Source: Paenibacillus sp. A3
GTDB lineage: Bacteria; Bacillota; Bacilli; Paenibacillales; NBRC-103111
DNA: 48,951 nucleotides
Reading direction: 5' to 3'
Assembly: GCF_001399685.1 (NCBI RefSeq)
Contig: NZ_JTHN01000082.1
Coordinates: 1 to 48,951 of the forward strand
The notes below the pieces were generated by a model, which was not told the DNA's origin, made no database searches, and saw only the letters and a list, made by a program, of their open reading frames with translations. A program made the translations under genes and the position numbers. Below are positions 7,558-15,747 of the stretch, piece by piece; position 1 is the first letter of the stretch; each line of letters opens with the position of its first letter.

Positions 7558-8853
7558 ATGAAACCTAAACGGGTATGGACGAATTGGCTTTCCGGCGTGC
7601 CGTACGGAAAAAGGCTGGTCAAGCTCCACCGCTGGAACGCATGGCTGCTGGCGCTGCTTGCGGTGACCGGGATATTGCTGTTTATAGAGCCGGTACGGGC
7701 ACTGGGAGCAGGCCGTGTGTGGCTGAAGGAAGGACATCTATGGATCGGCGCGGCCTCGATTGCGGTGATAGCTCTCTATTTGCCGCTGATCCCCCGGCAT
7801 TGGAAGCAGCTGCGGACGAAACCGGCGCAGCGTTGGAATTTGGGACTCGTTCTGTTTCTGCTCGCAGGTTGGAGTGTCACCGGTGTGCTGCTCTGGCTGG
7901 TGCGAAGCTTGCCTTCCGGTTGGGGCAACGCCGCACTGCTGCTCCACGATCTGTTCACCTGGGTCGGGGTTCCTTACACGATCTACCATTCGGTATCCCG
8001 CAGCCGATGGGTCAAAGCGGCCCAAAGCCGGCCGGAAAACCGCGAGGAAGAAGAAGCGGCGGAAGCGCGCGACGTACCGTCGTCCGAGCCTGGACGAATC
8101 GTACAGATGCTCAGGAACGCTCCGATCTCCAGAGCAACGTTCCTGCGGACGGCGGCGGGCTTGCTGCTGGCGTTCGGCCTGGGACCGTCATTTTACCGGT
8201 GGCTGATGACCGCTTCCGATACGGGAGGCGCGGAGCTTGAGCGGTTGGCCCGGGAGGATGCGAACCGGATGCTGCCGCCGCCGGTACCGTCTGCAGAATC
8301 CAACCCTCCGCTCGGCGGAGGCGGACAAGGGCAGTTTCGGGTGTATACGGTGACGCCGATCCCGGCTTTTTCGAGCGAGGATTGGAAGTTCGCCCTCACC
8401 GGACTTGTCGACCGGGAATATGCGTGGAATTGGGAACAGTTTCTGGAGCTCAAACGAACGGTTCAGGTTAGCGATTTTCACTGTGTGACGGGTTGGTCGG
8501 TGTACAAGGTCACTTGGGAGGGGATCCTGCTTAAGGAGCTGCTGGAGCTGGCCAAGGTAAGGAACGAGGCGAAGTTCGTCAAATTTTATTCCGGGGACCG
8601 CATCTATACGGATTGCTTGTCGCTGGAGCAGGCGCGGATGGATGATGTCATGGTGGCGGTCTTGATGGACGGAAAACCGATTCCCCAGCAACTGGGCGGC
8701 CCGGTAAGGCTGGTCGTTCCTCAAATGTATGCGTATAAATCGGTAAAGTGGCTCCAAGGGATCGAGCTTATCGACAAAGAGCATATCGGGTACTGGGAGC
8801 AGCGGGGCTACGATAACGACGCTTGGGTGCCGAAGGGAAGAGAGCAGGCGTAG
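7558..8853 (+). CDS. Membrane-anchored molybdopterin oxidoreductase (sulfite oxidase fold)
   Basis: A 431-residue protein with two parts. Residues ~28-145 hold four hydrophobic helices with histidines at helix edges (His24, His81, His130, His144), as in small b-type cytochromes. A twin-arginine-like SRATFLRTAAG stretch and a fifth hydrophobic segment follow (~190-215). The C-terminal half is an oxidoreductase molybdopterin-binding domain with the Mo-ligand cysteine in HCVTGWS (Cys309). It resembles a MsrP-like catalytic domain joined to its own membrane partner. Heme binding is inferred from the histidines only. AAAGGTGG precedes the ATG. mobA, moaA and moeA follow, supporting a Mo cofactor. 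The substrate is unknown. Confidence 0.88.
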   Translation: MKPKRVWTNWLSGVPYGKRLVKLHRWNAWLLALLAVTGILLFIEPVRALGAGRVWLKEGHLWIGAASIAVIALYLPLIPRHWKQLRTKPAQRWNLGLVLFLLAGWSVTGVLLWLVRSLPSGWGNAALLLHDLFTWVGVPYTIYHSVSRSRWVKAAQSRPENREEEEAAEARDVPSSEPGRIVQMLRNAPISRATFLRTAAGLLLAFGLGPSFYRWLMTASDTGGAELERLAREDANRMLPPPVPSAESNPPLGGGGQGQFRVYTVTPIPAFSSEDWKFALTGLVDREYAWNWEQFLELKRTVQVSDFHCVTGWSVYKVTWEGILLKELLELAKVRNEAKFVKFYSGDRIYTDCLSLEQARMDDVMVAVLMDGKPIPQQLGGPVRLVVPQMYAYKSVKWLQGIELIDKEHIGYWEQRGYDNDAWVPKGREQA

Positions 8854-9042
8854 CCAGTACATCTGACATTGGAGGATGGGGCGTATTGTGGGGTTATAAG
8901 GCCGCAAAAGTAAGATAGGATAGACGGGCCGAATGATGCGGTCCGCAAAATATAGGGATGGGAGACGGAGCGCAGCAGCTTCGTCCGAGTTTGGAAGGAA
9001 GGGTTGAAGGCGATGGAGCGGTACGGCGGGCAAAGGCTTGCC

Positions 9043-9660
9043 ATGACAGGCGTAATCTTGGCAGGCGGGCAAAATCGGCGGATGGGCGGACAAAGCAAAG
9101 CGCTGCTTATGTACGAAGGCGATACGTTTTTGGCCAGGCAGTTGGCCGAGCTTGGAAGCTTGTGCGCGGAGCTGCTTATCGTAACGCAGGAGCCGGAACG
9201 GTACGAGGCTGTCGTTCACGCGTTCTCCGGGGAGTCTCCGGTGCGGATCATTCCCGACCTGCAGCCGGGCCGGGGGCCGCTAGCCGGTTTTCAAGCGGCC
9301 ATGAGAGCTGCGTCGTACGAGGAGCTTTGGATCGTCGGCTGCGATATGCCGTGGGTCGACGCCAAAGCGGCGAAGGCCCTCTCGGAGCTGCGGAGCGGCG
9401 TTGACGCAGATGCTGCGATTGCGAAGATCGACGGAAGGCTCCAACCGCTGCACGGCGTGTACCTCAAAAGCTGTCTTCCCGAGGCGGAGCGGATGTTGGC
9501 CGCGAACGATCTGCGGTTGATGGGGCTGTTGAATTCGGTCGCTCTGCAGGTGGCGGACGAATCGTTTCTGGAGCGGAAGGGGATCTCAACAAGATTTGCC
9601 CGGAATATTAACGACCCGGACGAATATGAGAGACTCACCGGCAAACGACTTAGGTTTTAG
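9043..9660 (+). CDS. mobA: Molybdenum cofactor guanylyltransferase MobA
   Basis: Transfers GMP from GTP to molybdopterin. The nucleotide-binding start MTGVILAGGQNRRMGG, the RGPLAG loop, GCDMPW (metal/GTP site) and the closing NINDPDEY are all typical. I place the start at ATG 9043, seven bases after AAAGG, because the family begins directly with this motif; ATG 9013 (behind AAGGAAGGG) and TTG 9004 would add a short leader. Firmicutes that use only Mo-MPT-type enzymes do not need MobA, so its presence hints that a bis-MGD enzyme also exists elsewhere. It lies between the oxidoreductase and moaA. Confidence 0.93.
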   Translation: MTGVILAGGQNRRMGGQSKALLMYEGDTFLARQLAELGSLCAELLIVTQEPERYEAVVHAFSGESPVRIIPDLQPGRGPLAGFQAAMRAASYEELWIVGCDMPWVDAKAAKALSELRSGVDADAAIAKIDGRLQPLHGVYLKSCLPEAERMLAANDLRLMGLLNSVALQVADESFLERKGISTRFARNINDPDEYERLTGKRLRF

Positions 9661-9761
9661 CCCCTTTTGGCATGCCTTCTATCGAATGCTTTTTGTTTAT
9701 GGAAGAAGGGCCTGTTTTGTGACATAATGGTGGGTATAACCTAGAACGGAGGGCATGCAGG

Positions 9762-10769
9762 ATGTCGCAGATATTGAAGGATCGTTTCGGCCGCATTCAT
9801 GACTATCTTCGAATTTCCGTGACGGACCGGTGCAATTTGCGCTGTGTATACTGTATGCCGGAAGAAGGCATGGAATTCGAGCCGGAGGAAAAGCTCTTGA
9901 CGTTCGAGGAGATCGCCGAAGTGGTGCGGGTGCTTGCCGGTTACGGAGTTCGCAAGCTGCGGCTGACCGGAGGCGAACCGCTCGTGCGCAAAAACCTGGA
10001 GCAGCTCGTGCGGATGCTGAGCGCGATCGACGGCATTGAAGACATCGCTTTGACGACGAACGCGATCCATTTCGCTTCACGGGCGGAAAAGCTGCGCGAA
10101 GCCGGGCTCACAAGAATTAACGTCAGCCTCGATTCCTTGCGGGCGGACCGGTTTGCTCTCATTACGCGCGGAGGCGATTTGATGCGCGTGCTGGCGAGTC
10201 TGGAAGCGGCATCCCGGGTCGGACTCGACCCGATCAAGCTGAACGTCGTGCTCATGAAAGGCATGAACGACGACGAAATCGAAGATTTTCTGAAGCTGAC
10301 GCTGGAGCGCAGTTTGCATGTGCGCTTTATTGAATATATGCCGATCGGTCATAACGACGACGGCTGGAAAACGAAATATATTTCGCTCAACACGGTGCTG
10401 GAACGCTGCGAAAGAATAGGGTGGCAGGTGGAGACGCTGGAGCAGTCGGTTCGGGGAAACGGGCCTTCGCAAAATTTCCGGATCGCCGGGGCGGCCGGCA
10501 CGTTCGGGCTGATTCATCCGGTCAGCGACCATTTCTGCGAGACGTGCAACCGGCTGCGTCTTACGGCGGACGGTAACATCAAGCCTTGCCTGTACTGGTC
10601 CGACGAGTTCAATGTGCGCCGTTATATCGGCAACGATCAGGCGCTGGCCGAGCTGTTCTTCCGAGCGCTGGACGTGAAGCCGGAAAGTCACGAGATGGCT
10701 AAAGCGCTTCTGAGCGAGCAGCAGAGTCATACGCCTACCTCCCGGCGCATGTCGCAGATCGGGGGTTGA
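9762..10769 (+). CDS. moaA: GTP 3',8-cyclase MoaA (radical SAM)
   Basis: Catalyses the first step of molybdopterin synthesis, rearranging GTP with MoaC. The radical SAM cluster is CNLRCVYC (Cys24, Cys28, Cys31), and the C-terminal cluster is CETCNRL followed 13 residues later by KPC. The protein ends in GG, as required for function in the family. Length (335) is normal. GGAGGG precedes the ATG. Three bases separate its stop from moeA. moaC, moaD and moaE are not in this window. Confidence 0.96.
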   Translation: MSQILKDRFGRIHDYLRISVTDRCNLRCVYCMPEEGMEFEPEEKLLTFEEIAEVVRVLAGYGVRKLRLTGGEPLVRKNLEQLVRMLSAIDGIEDIALTTNAIHFASRAEKLREAGLTRINVSLDSLRADRFALITRGGDLMRVLASLEAASRVGLDPIKLNVVLMKGMNDDEIEDFLKLTLERSLHVRFIEYMPIGHNDDGWKTKYISLNTVLERCERIGWQVETLEQSVRGNGPSQNFRIAGAAGTFGLIHPVSDHFCETCNRLRLTADGNIKPCLYWSDEFNVRRYIGNDQALAELFFRALDVKPESHEMAKALLSEQQSHTPTSRRMSQIGG

Positions 10770-10772
10770 AGC

Positions 10773-12029
10773 GTGAACGACTTGAAATTCGGGCGGCAGA
10801 CCATCAGCCTTGAAGAGGCGCAGCGGCGTGTACTCCAGCATGTCCGATTTCAGGAGACGGAAGAGGTACCGCTATTCGAGGCTTACGGCAGGAGGCTGGC
10901 ACAAAACGTTTGCGCCGGCAGCCCGCTGCCGCATTTTCGGCGATCGGGTGTCGACGGCTACGCTTTGCGTGCATCGGATACGGCGGGAGCTTCCCTTGCG
11001 ACGGCGGTCTGCTTGGAGGTGGTGGAAACCGTTCCGTGCGGCTTGGTTCCGGCGAATACGATTGGCCCGGGCCAAGCGGCCAGAATTATGACCGGCGCTG
11101 CCGTTCCCGAGGGGGCGGATGCGGTTGTGATGCTGGAGATGACCAATGCGGTGCATCAGGAGATCGGTCTAGGAGGCACGGTGGCGGTTCACAAAGCGAT
11201 GAATCCCGGCGACAATGTGACCCCGATAGGAGAAGAGGCTGCTGCCGGGGAGCAGCTTCTGCGGAAGGGCTGCATCATCGGACCGGGGGAAGCGGCGGTG
11301 CTGGCCACGTTCGGCCATAGCCTTGTGAAGGTGTACAAGCGGCCGAGGGTAGCGATCTTCTCTACCGGCTCCGAGCTGCTCCCTGTAGACGCGCCGCTCG
11401 CGCCAGGTAAAATCCGGGGCAGCAACGGCTATATGCTGGCCTATCAGGTACAGCAGGCGGGCGGAGTGCCGCTGCTGATGCCGTTTCTTCCCGACGAAGC
11501 CGACCGGGTGGAACGGGAACTGCTGGCCGCTGCGGAGCAGGCGGATTTGTGGATAACGACCGGAGGCGTGTCGGTAGGGGATAAGGATGTTCTGGCCGAA
11601 CTGTTCGGCCGGTGGGATGGCGAGCTGCTTTTTAACAAGATCGCGATGCGGCCTGGCAGTCCGACGTCGGTCGGACTGTGGCGGGGCAAGCCGTTGTTTG
11701 CTTTGTCCGGCAACCCCGGAGCTTGCTATGTAGGATTCGAGCTGCTGGTACGCCCTTATCTGCGTGCCTCGCAAGGGTCCCCCGACCCGCTGCCCTGCGC
11801 AGCGACGGCGGTACTGGATGCCGATTACGGCAAAGGATCGGCGCATCCCCGGTATGTCCGCGGGGCTTCGCGCGTAGAACATGGGACGGTCCGCGTGAGG
11901 CCCGCCGGTCGCGACAAATCCAGCATCATGGTTTCCATGAAAGAGACCGACTGCTTAATCTGTCTTCCGGCGGGCGGGCGAGGAGCCCAACGGGGCGAGT
12001 TGGTGCGGGTTTTGACGATCGGAGATTGA
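10773..12029 (+). CDS. moeA: Molybdopterin molybdenumtransferase MoeA
   Basis: Inserts molybdate into adenylylated molybdopterin. Seen are PLPHFRRSGVDGYA (N-terminal), ARIMTGAAVPEGADAVV, the STGSEL motif, TGGVSVGDKDVL and LSGNPGACYVGFE, covering all MoeA subdomains over 418 residues. Translation starts at GTG 10773, three bases after the moaA stop, with GGGGG upstream, so the two are co-translated. A shared terminator follows. Confidence 0.95.
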   Translation: MNDLKFGRQTISLEEAQRRVLQHVRFQETEEVPLFEAYGRRLAQNVCAGSPLPHFRRSGVDGYALRASDTAGASLATAVCLEVVETVPCGLVPANTIGPGQAARIMTGAAVPEGADAVVMLEMTNAVHQEIGLGGTVAVHKAMNPGDNVTPIGEEAAAGEQLLRKGCIIGPGEAAVLATFGHSLVKVYKRPRVAIFSTGSELLPVDAPLAPGKIRGSNGYMLAYQVQQAGGVPLLMPFLPDEADRVERELLAAAEQADLWITTGGVSVGDKDVLAELFGRWDGELLFNKIAMRPGSPTSVGLWRGKPLFALSGNPGACYVGFELLVRPYLRASQGSPDPLPCAATAVLDADYGKGSAHPRYVRGASRVEHGTVRVRPAGRDKSSIMVSMKETDCLICLPAGGRGAQRGELVRVLTIGD

Positions 12030-12032
12030 AGT

Positions 12033-12070
12033 AAAAACCCCCTGCCAGAGCAAAGTCCATGACAGGGGGG
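12033..12070. terminator. Terminator between convergent moeA and the YjcZ-like gene
   Basis: CCCCCTG and CAGGGGG form the stem. Read on the minus strand the hairpin is followed by GTTTTTAC, so it chiefly ends the minus-strand peptide gene; on the plus strand the T tract is missing. Confidence 0.65.
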
Positions 12071-12077
12071 CGGTGCA

Positions 12078-12173
12078 TTAGATGAACAATGAACGGGAAA
12101 CGATGACGAGCAGAATAAACAGCACTAGAATAACACCAGTGGAAGTAAAGCCGAATCCGCCAACGTGGCTCAT
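12078..12173 (-). CDS. YjcZ-family small sporulation membrane peptide
   Basis: A 31-residue peptide starting MSHVGGFGFTSTG and ending in a single hydrophobic helix (VILVLFILLVIV) with SRSLFI at the end. The Gly/Phe-rich start plus one helix is the signature of the YjcZ/YrhC-like sporulation peptides of Bacillales. AGGGGGAT lies about 8 bases before the ATG. It is a single gene with its own terminator. The molecular function of the family is unknown. Confidence 0.8.
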   Translation of the reverse strand: MSHVGGFGFTSTGVILVLFILLVIVSRSLFI

Positions 12174-12514
12174 GTGACATCCCCCTTTCAGAAGGCATGT
12201 TAAATGATATGAACGAATGCGGGATGCTGATTGGACGTACGCCCGATTATTCAACGAAAATACAGCTGTCTTCGAGCAGAAGACAGCACCCTGTCTGTAC
12301 CGGATACGAATCAAGGGCGCATATCCGCCGTGATTTCTGTCATTTCATCCCCAGCTCCCGGTGAAAACAAGTAAAAAAGGTTTTTTCGGTAGAATTTGTT
12401 GGAAAATTGGGCTACAATGGCCGAGACAAGGTGCGAAGGCATGAGAAGCGCCGATAAGCGGAGAACCGGACGAAGTCCCCGGTCGCCGTACAAAAGCGGA
12501 GAGGATGGATACGC

Positions 12515-13699
12515 GTGAACCAGCAGTTGGAAATTCGCAATATTCCGAATGTGCATTTTATGGACAGCCTGCAAATGTCAGCATTCGCCTTTCAATATGA
12601 GCTTACTCCCGAAAAAGTGGAGAAGTGGATGACGCTTCTCGATTCGAACCAAATGTGGGGAGCTTATGTGGATGATACGCTCGCGGCGAAAATGACGATT
12701 TTCGATTTTCAGACCTGGATTCAAGGCAAGGCGTTCGACATGGGCGGGATCGCAGGCGTCGTCACATGGCCGGAATACCGTCGCGGCGGTCTGGTGGCCA
12801 AGCTGCTGTCGCACGGACTGCGGGTGATGCGGGAGAAAGGCCAGACGGTATCGTTCCTTCATCCTTTTCAATTCTCGTTCTACCGTAAATACGGCTGGGA
12901 GACGTATGCTGAGTATAAATCGTATGAGATCTCCGTCCAGCAGCTTCCAAAACTGGGCCCGCAGCCGGGGCGGATCGTTCGGACAGGCCACGATATCAAG
13001 CTGCTGAACGGGATCTACGAGGCTTACGCCAGCAGGTACAATGGTACGCTTATTCGAAACGAATCCTGGTGGCAGCACCGCATTTTCGGCAATACGCAAG
13101 GAACGGTAGCCGTATATTATGATGCGGAGAATCAGCCTGCGGGCTACGTATATTATCAGGTAAAGGACAATATCCTTAAGGTTCACGAGCTGGTTTATCT
13201 GCATCATGGGGCTTACTTGGCTTTATGGCGCTTCTTGGCCGATCACGACTCGATGCTGGAGAAGCTGGTGATGAAGGCGCCCGCGAACGACAAGCTGCCG
13301 TTTCTGCTCGACAATCCCCGGATCAAGCAAGAGATCGTGCCTTATTTCATGGCGCGGATTGTCGATGTTACCGGCTTTTTGACCAAGTATCCGTTCGCAT
13401 CGGGGGCGGAATGGTCGCTGCAGTTGGAGGTCAAGGACGAGCAGGCGGAATGGAACAACGGCTGGTTTCTGCTGCAGGTGGACGAGTCGGGGACGGCGCG
13501 TGTGGCGCCTATCGCAAGCGCTTCGCCCGAGCTGCCGTCCGCCAACTGCACGATCCAGACGCTTGCCGCCATGCTGACAGGGTACCAACGCCCATCCTTT
13601 TTGATGGACATCGGCAGGCTAACCGGCACGACGGAGGTGTGCGAATCGCTGGAGCGGCTCATTCCCGCACGCCAGACGTATTTGCCCGACTTTTTCTAG
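12515..13699 (+). CDS. Eis-like GNAT N-acetyltransferase
   Basis: A 394-residue protein of the Eis architecture: an N-terminal GNAT domain with the acetyl-CoA loop TWPEYRRGGLVAKLL (about residues 80-95) and FSFYRKYGWE, a second divergent GNAT domain in the middle, and a C-terminal sterol-carrier-like domain (about 290-390). Relatives acetylate amines, including aminoglycosides in Mycobacterium Eis, but most Bacillales members have no known substrate. GTG start behind GGAGAGGA. Monocistronic, with a terminator behind it. Confidence 0.88.
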   Translation: MNQQLEIRNIPNVHFMDSLQMSAFAFQYELTPEKVEKWMTLLDSNQMWGAYVDDTLAAKMTIFDFQTWIQGKAFDMGGIAGVVTWPEYRRGGLVAKLLSHGLRVMREKGQTVSFLHPFQFSFYRKYGWETYAEYKSYEISVQQLPKLGPQPGRIVRTGHDIKLLNGIYEAYASRYNGTLIRNESWWQHRIFGNTQGTVAVYYDAENQPAGYVYYQVKDNILKVHELVYLHHGAYLALWRFLADHDSMLEKLVMKAPANDKLPFLLDNPRIKQEIVPYFMARIVDVTGFLTKYPFASGAEWSLQLEVKDEQAEWNNGWFLLQVDESGTARVAPIASASPELPSANCTIQTLAAMLTGYQRPSFLMDIGRLTGTTEVCESLERLIPARQTYLPDFF

Positions 13700-13722
13700 A
13701 CTTCTTCCACAGACAAGATTCA

Positions 13723-13757
13723 GGCCCCTTCGATATCGTTCGAAGCGGGCTTTTTTG
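13723..13757 (+). terminator. Terminator after the Eis-like gene
   Basis: GCCCCTTCGA and TCGAAGCGGGC pair around a short loop, followed by TTTTTTG. Confidence 0.8.
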
Positions 13758-13803
13758 TTGTAAGTGGGCTCAAAACAAGCAGGATTTTGAAAGGGAAACA
13801 CGA

Positions 13804-13998
13804 ATGTATATTCGTATGTTTACGGATTGGGCGGCACTGGACAGTCTGTATGAGGAGTTCCGCAGCAAGGATGTCGTGATTTCCGGCGAGCCTGCCATTT
13901 ATCCGGACGGCGGTCCGTGGAAAGAATTCGTCCTTCAGGATTGCGACGGGTACGGCCTCGCTTTCGGCGGGATCGACGGTCCCAAGAAGGAAGGCTGA
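13804..13998 (+). CDS. Small protein resembling the C-terminal part of a VOC/glyoxalase fold
   Basis: 64 residues: MYIRMFTDWAALDSLYEEF, then a stretch with KEFVLQDCDGYGLAFGG. The latter looks like the last strands of vicinal-oxygen-chelate proteins (F-x-DPDGY-x-L-F). A full VOC unit is about twice as long, so this is either a one-module protein that dimerises or a remnant. AAAGGG precedes ATG 13804. Its last 64 bases overlap the 3' end of the convergent gene 13935-14486. Function unknown. Confidence 0.55.
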   Translation: MYIRMFTDWAALDSLYEEFRSKDVVISGEPAIYPDGGPWKEFVLQDCDGYGLAFGGIDGPKKEG

Positions 13999-14486
13999 AC
14001 CTTAGCCTCCGGGCTGGAAAGAAACCGGAGCAGACCGTGCTTCTCCAAAAACGGCCGCAGTGCCGGGTAAGAACAATCGAATACGTACAACCGATCCTCA
14101 GCGCTGAAAGCCAGCAGCTGGGGATTTTGTTTTGGAGAGGAGATCTCGGGGACAAGCACAAGTAATTCCTTGCATTGAAACGTGAGATCGTACAGCCGGA
14201 CGGGGAGCAAGGGGACGAACGGGATGCGGATCACAATGCCGCTGTCCGTACCGACGCGGAATTTGCCGGACAACCCTCCGGCCTGCTCCAGCCAGCCCGC
14301 GGCTGCCTGCCGAATTTCCGCTTTGTTGGAGATCGCGAGAACGACGGCGTCCCGCCGGACTTCATAGACCAGCACGGGCGATGGCGCAGCCGCATCATCC
14401 GGAGCGGACCGGGAAGCTGCGCCAGACAGTGGAAGCATCGTTAGCCATGCGAGAAAAACTAGAAGGCTTATACCCGCTCTGTTCAT
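13935..14486 (-). CDS. Predicted secreted protein of unknown function
   Basis: 183 residues. The N-terminus MNRAGISLLVFLAWLTMLP ending LSGAAS is a clear signal peptide. The mature part (PVLVYEVRRDAVVLAIS, then VRLYDLTFQCKELLVL) is not a family I recognise. ATG 14486 with AAAGGAG about 8 bases upstream is preferred over the ATG at 14660, which would place the signal peptide inside the protein. It is divergent from the Lia operon; the region between them holds the candidate LiaR palindrome. Confidence 0.65.
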   Translation of the reverse strand: MNRAGISLLVFLAWLTMLPLSGAASRSAPDDAAAPSPVLVYEVRRDAVVLAISNKAEIRQAAAGWLEQAGGLSGKFRVGTDSGIVIRIPFVPLLPVRLYDLTFQCKELLVLVPEISSPKQNPQLLAFSAEDRLYVFDCSYPALRPFLEKHGLLRFLSSPEAKVQPSFLGPSIPPKARPYPSQS

Positions 14487-14598
14487 CCCATCCTTCTCCT
14501 TTAACCTGGATAATCTTTCAATGCTAGGGTTTCCCGTATCGGGGAAACTCATGAGTCTGTTGAGGCGGGGTCTCCTCTTGTCCAAGGCCGGGTGGCGT

Positions 14599-14616
14599 AC
14601 TGGACTTAGGTCCAGT
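14599..14616. promoter_or_regulatory. Candidate LiaR operator (7-4-7 perfect palindrome)
   Basis: ACTGGAC, TTAG, GTCCAGT is a perfect inverted repeat of 7-bp arms and a 4-bp spacer. B. subtilis LiaR binds a 7-4-7 repeat upstream of liaI, from memory of the literature. This one lies 118 bases before the first gene of an operon that encodes LiaS and LiaR, about 65 bases upstream of the start predicted from TAGAAT at 14662-14667. That LiaR binds it is inferred. Confidence 0.6.
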
Positions 14617-14716
14617 TTCAAAAACCGCCGCAGGTCCGTTTTGGGAAATGGCGGATTCACCTAGAATAAAGACATAAGCAAAACGACAACAAAAACGAAA
14701 GGCGGTGAGTCAATCC

Positions 14717-15016
14717 ATGAAAATGAACCGGCATACCGGACTCGCGTTCCTTCTGATCTTCTTCGGAGCGTTGATTCTGAGCCACAAGCTTGGCTTTCAA
14801 CTCGGGCACCATATCATGAGCTTTTTGTTCCCGGCAGCTATGGTAGGGCTCGGATTCGTAGGACTGAGAAACGGAAAAACGATTATCGGGTGGGGGCTGA
14901 TCATCCTTGGCGGCCTGTTCCTCTTCGGTAAATTGTCCGGACTGTTCGCCATCCTGATCGCCATCGGCTTGATCTGCTACGGCATCTCGCTGCTGCGTAA
15001 CAAATCGGTATATTAA
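14717..15016 (+). CDS. liaI: LiaI-like small membrane protein
   Basis: 99 residues with three to four hydrophobic helices (LAFLLIFFGALIL, FLFPAAMVGLGFVGL, IIGWGLIILGGLFLFG, LFAILIAIGLICYGISLL) and almost no soluble part. This fits the LiaI/LiaF transmembrane region. In Bacillus LiaI recruits the PspA homologue LiaH to the membrane under cell-wall stress. ATG 14717 is chosen because AAAGGCGGTGA, close to the 16S 3' complement, lies about 8 bases before it. First gene of the operon, behind the 14599-14616 palindrome. Confidence 0.75.
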   Translation: MKMNRHTGLAFLLIFFGALILSHKLGFQLGHHIMSFLFPAAMVGLGFVGLRNGKTIIGWGLIILGGLFLFGKLSGLFAILIAIGLICYGISLLRNKSVY

Positions 15017-15066
15017 ATCAAACAAACGACGGATTGAAATTCGGAGAAAAGGTGGTTGAGCAAAGC

Positions 15067-15747
15067 ATGAGTTTAGGAAAAAGATTCCGGGATATTACGG
15101 TTGCGCACTTCAACGAAATGCTGGAAAACGCGGAAGACCCGGTTCGCCTGATCGATAAATACCTTGCGTCCCAGTCGGAGCAAATCCGCGAGTCCGAACG
15201 GCTGCTGCAGCAGTGCCTGTCTCACGCCGCTTCGCTTCGCCAGCAGTACGTATCGGCGGAGCAGCTCAAGGAGCGCCGCGAGCAGCAAGCGATGCTGGCG
15301 CTGAGAGCCGGCGAGGAAGAAGTGGCGCGCATCGCGCTTCAAGAGAAAATGCAGCAGGAGGAAAAAGCGACGCAGTACCGGGCGCTGTACGATCAAAGCA
15401 AGCTGGGAATCGTCGAGTTGGAAGAGCAGCTTCAACAGCTTAAGGCCGATTTCGACGAAATCGCCTCGAAACGCAGCTACTATATCGCGCGGCTGGAGTC
15501 CGTAAGGCTGCAGCAGCGGATGAACGAAAGGCTGCGTTCGATGGGCGCGGGTCCGAATCCGCGGATCTTCGACCGGCTGGACGAGCGGGTCTCCGATATG
15601 GAACTGACCGCGCGCACCTTGCGGGAAGTGAGGGGCCAAGTCCGCGAAGCATGGTCCGCCGTAGGCAGCGCGGCATCGCAAGCACTGGAACAAGAGCTGG
15701 CCAAGCTGCGGACGAAACTGAAACAGGAGGGCTGGGATAAATCATGA
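15067..15747 (+). CDS. PspA/IM30-family protein, first copy
   Basis: 226 residues, nearly all predicted coiled coil. It begins with the amphipathic N-terminus MSLGKRFRDITVAHFNEML and the family phrase NAEDPVRLIDKYL, followed by long Gln/Glu/Arg heptads. PspA/LiaH proteins coat damaged membrane. AAAGGTGGTTGA lies 7 bases before ATG 15067. The stop overlaps the pspC start (ATGA). It is only distantly similar to the second copy (16265-16963), with a more Arg-rich core, so the two are old paralogues. Confidence 0.9.
   Translation: MSLGKRFRDITVAHFNEMLENAEDPVRLIDKYLASQSEQIRESERLLQQCLSHAASLRQQYVSAEQLKERREQQAMLALRAGEEEVARIALQEKMQQEEKATQYRALYDQSKLGIVELEEQLQQLKADFDEIASKRSYYIARLESVRLQQRMNERLRSMGAGPNPRIFDRLDERVSDMELTARTLREVRGQVREAWSAVGSAASQALEQELAKLRTKLKQEGWDKS

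Noticed and set aside
6546-7622. 358-codon minus-strand frame over yqfL
   Set aside because: It is antisense to a clear yqfL gene and its protein is low-complexity and unlike any family. It reflects high GC codon bias.
8188-9219. 343-codon minus-strand frame over the oxidoreductase end and mobA
   Set aside because: It spans two well-supported plus-strand genes and has no recognisable domain.
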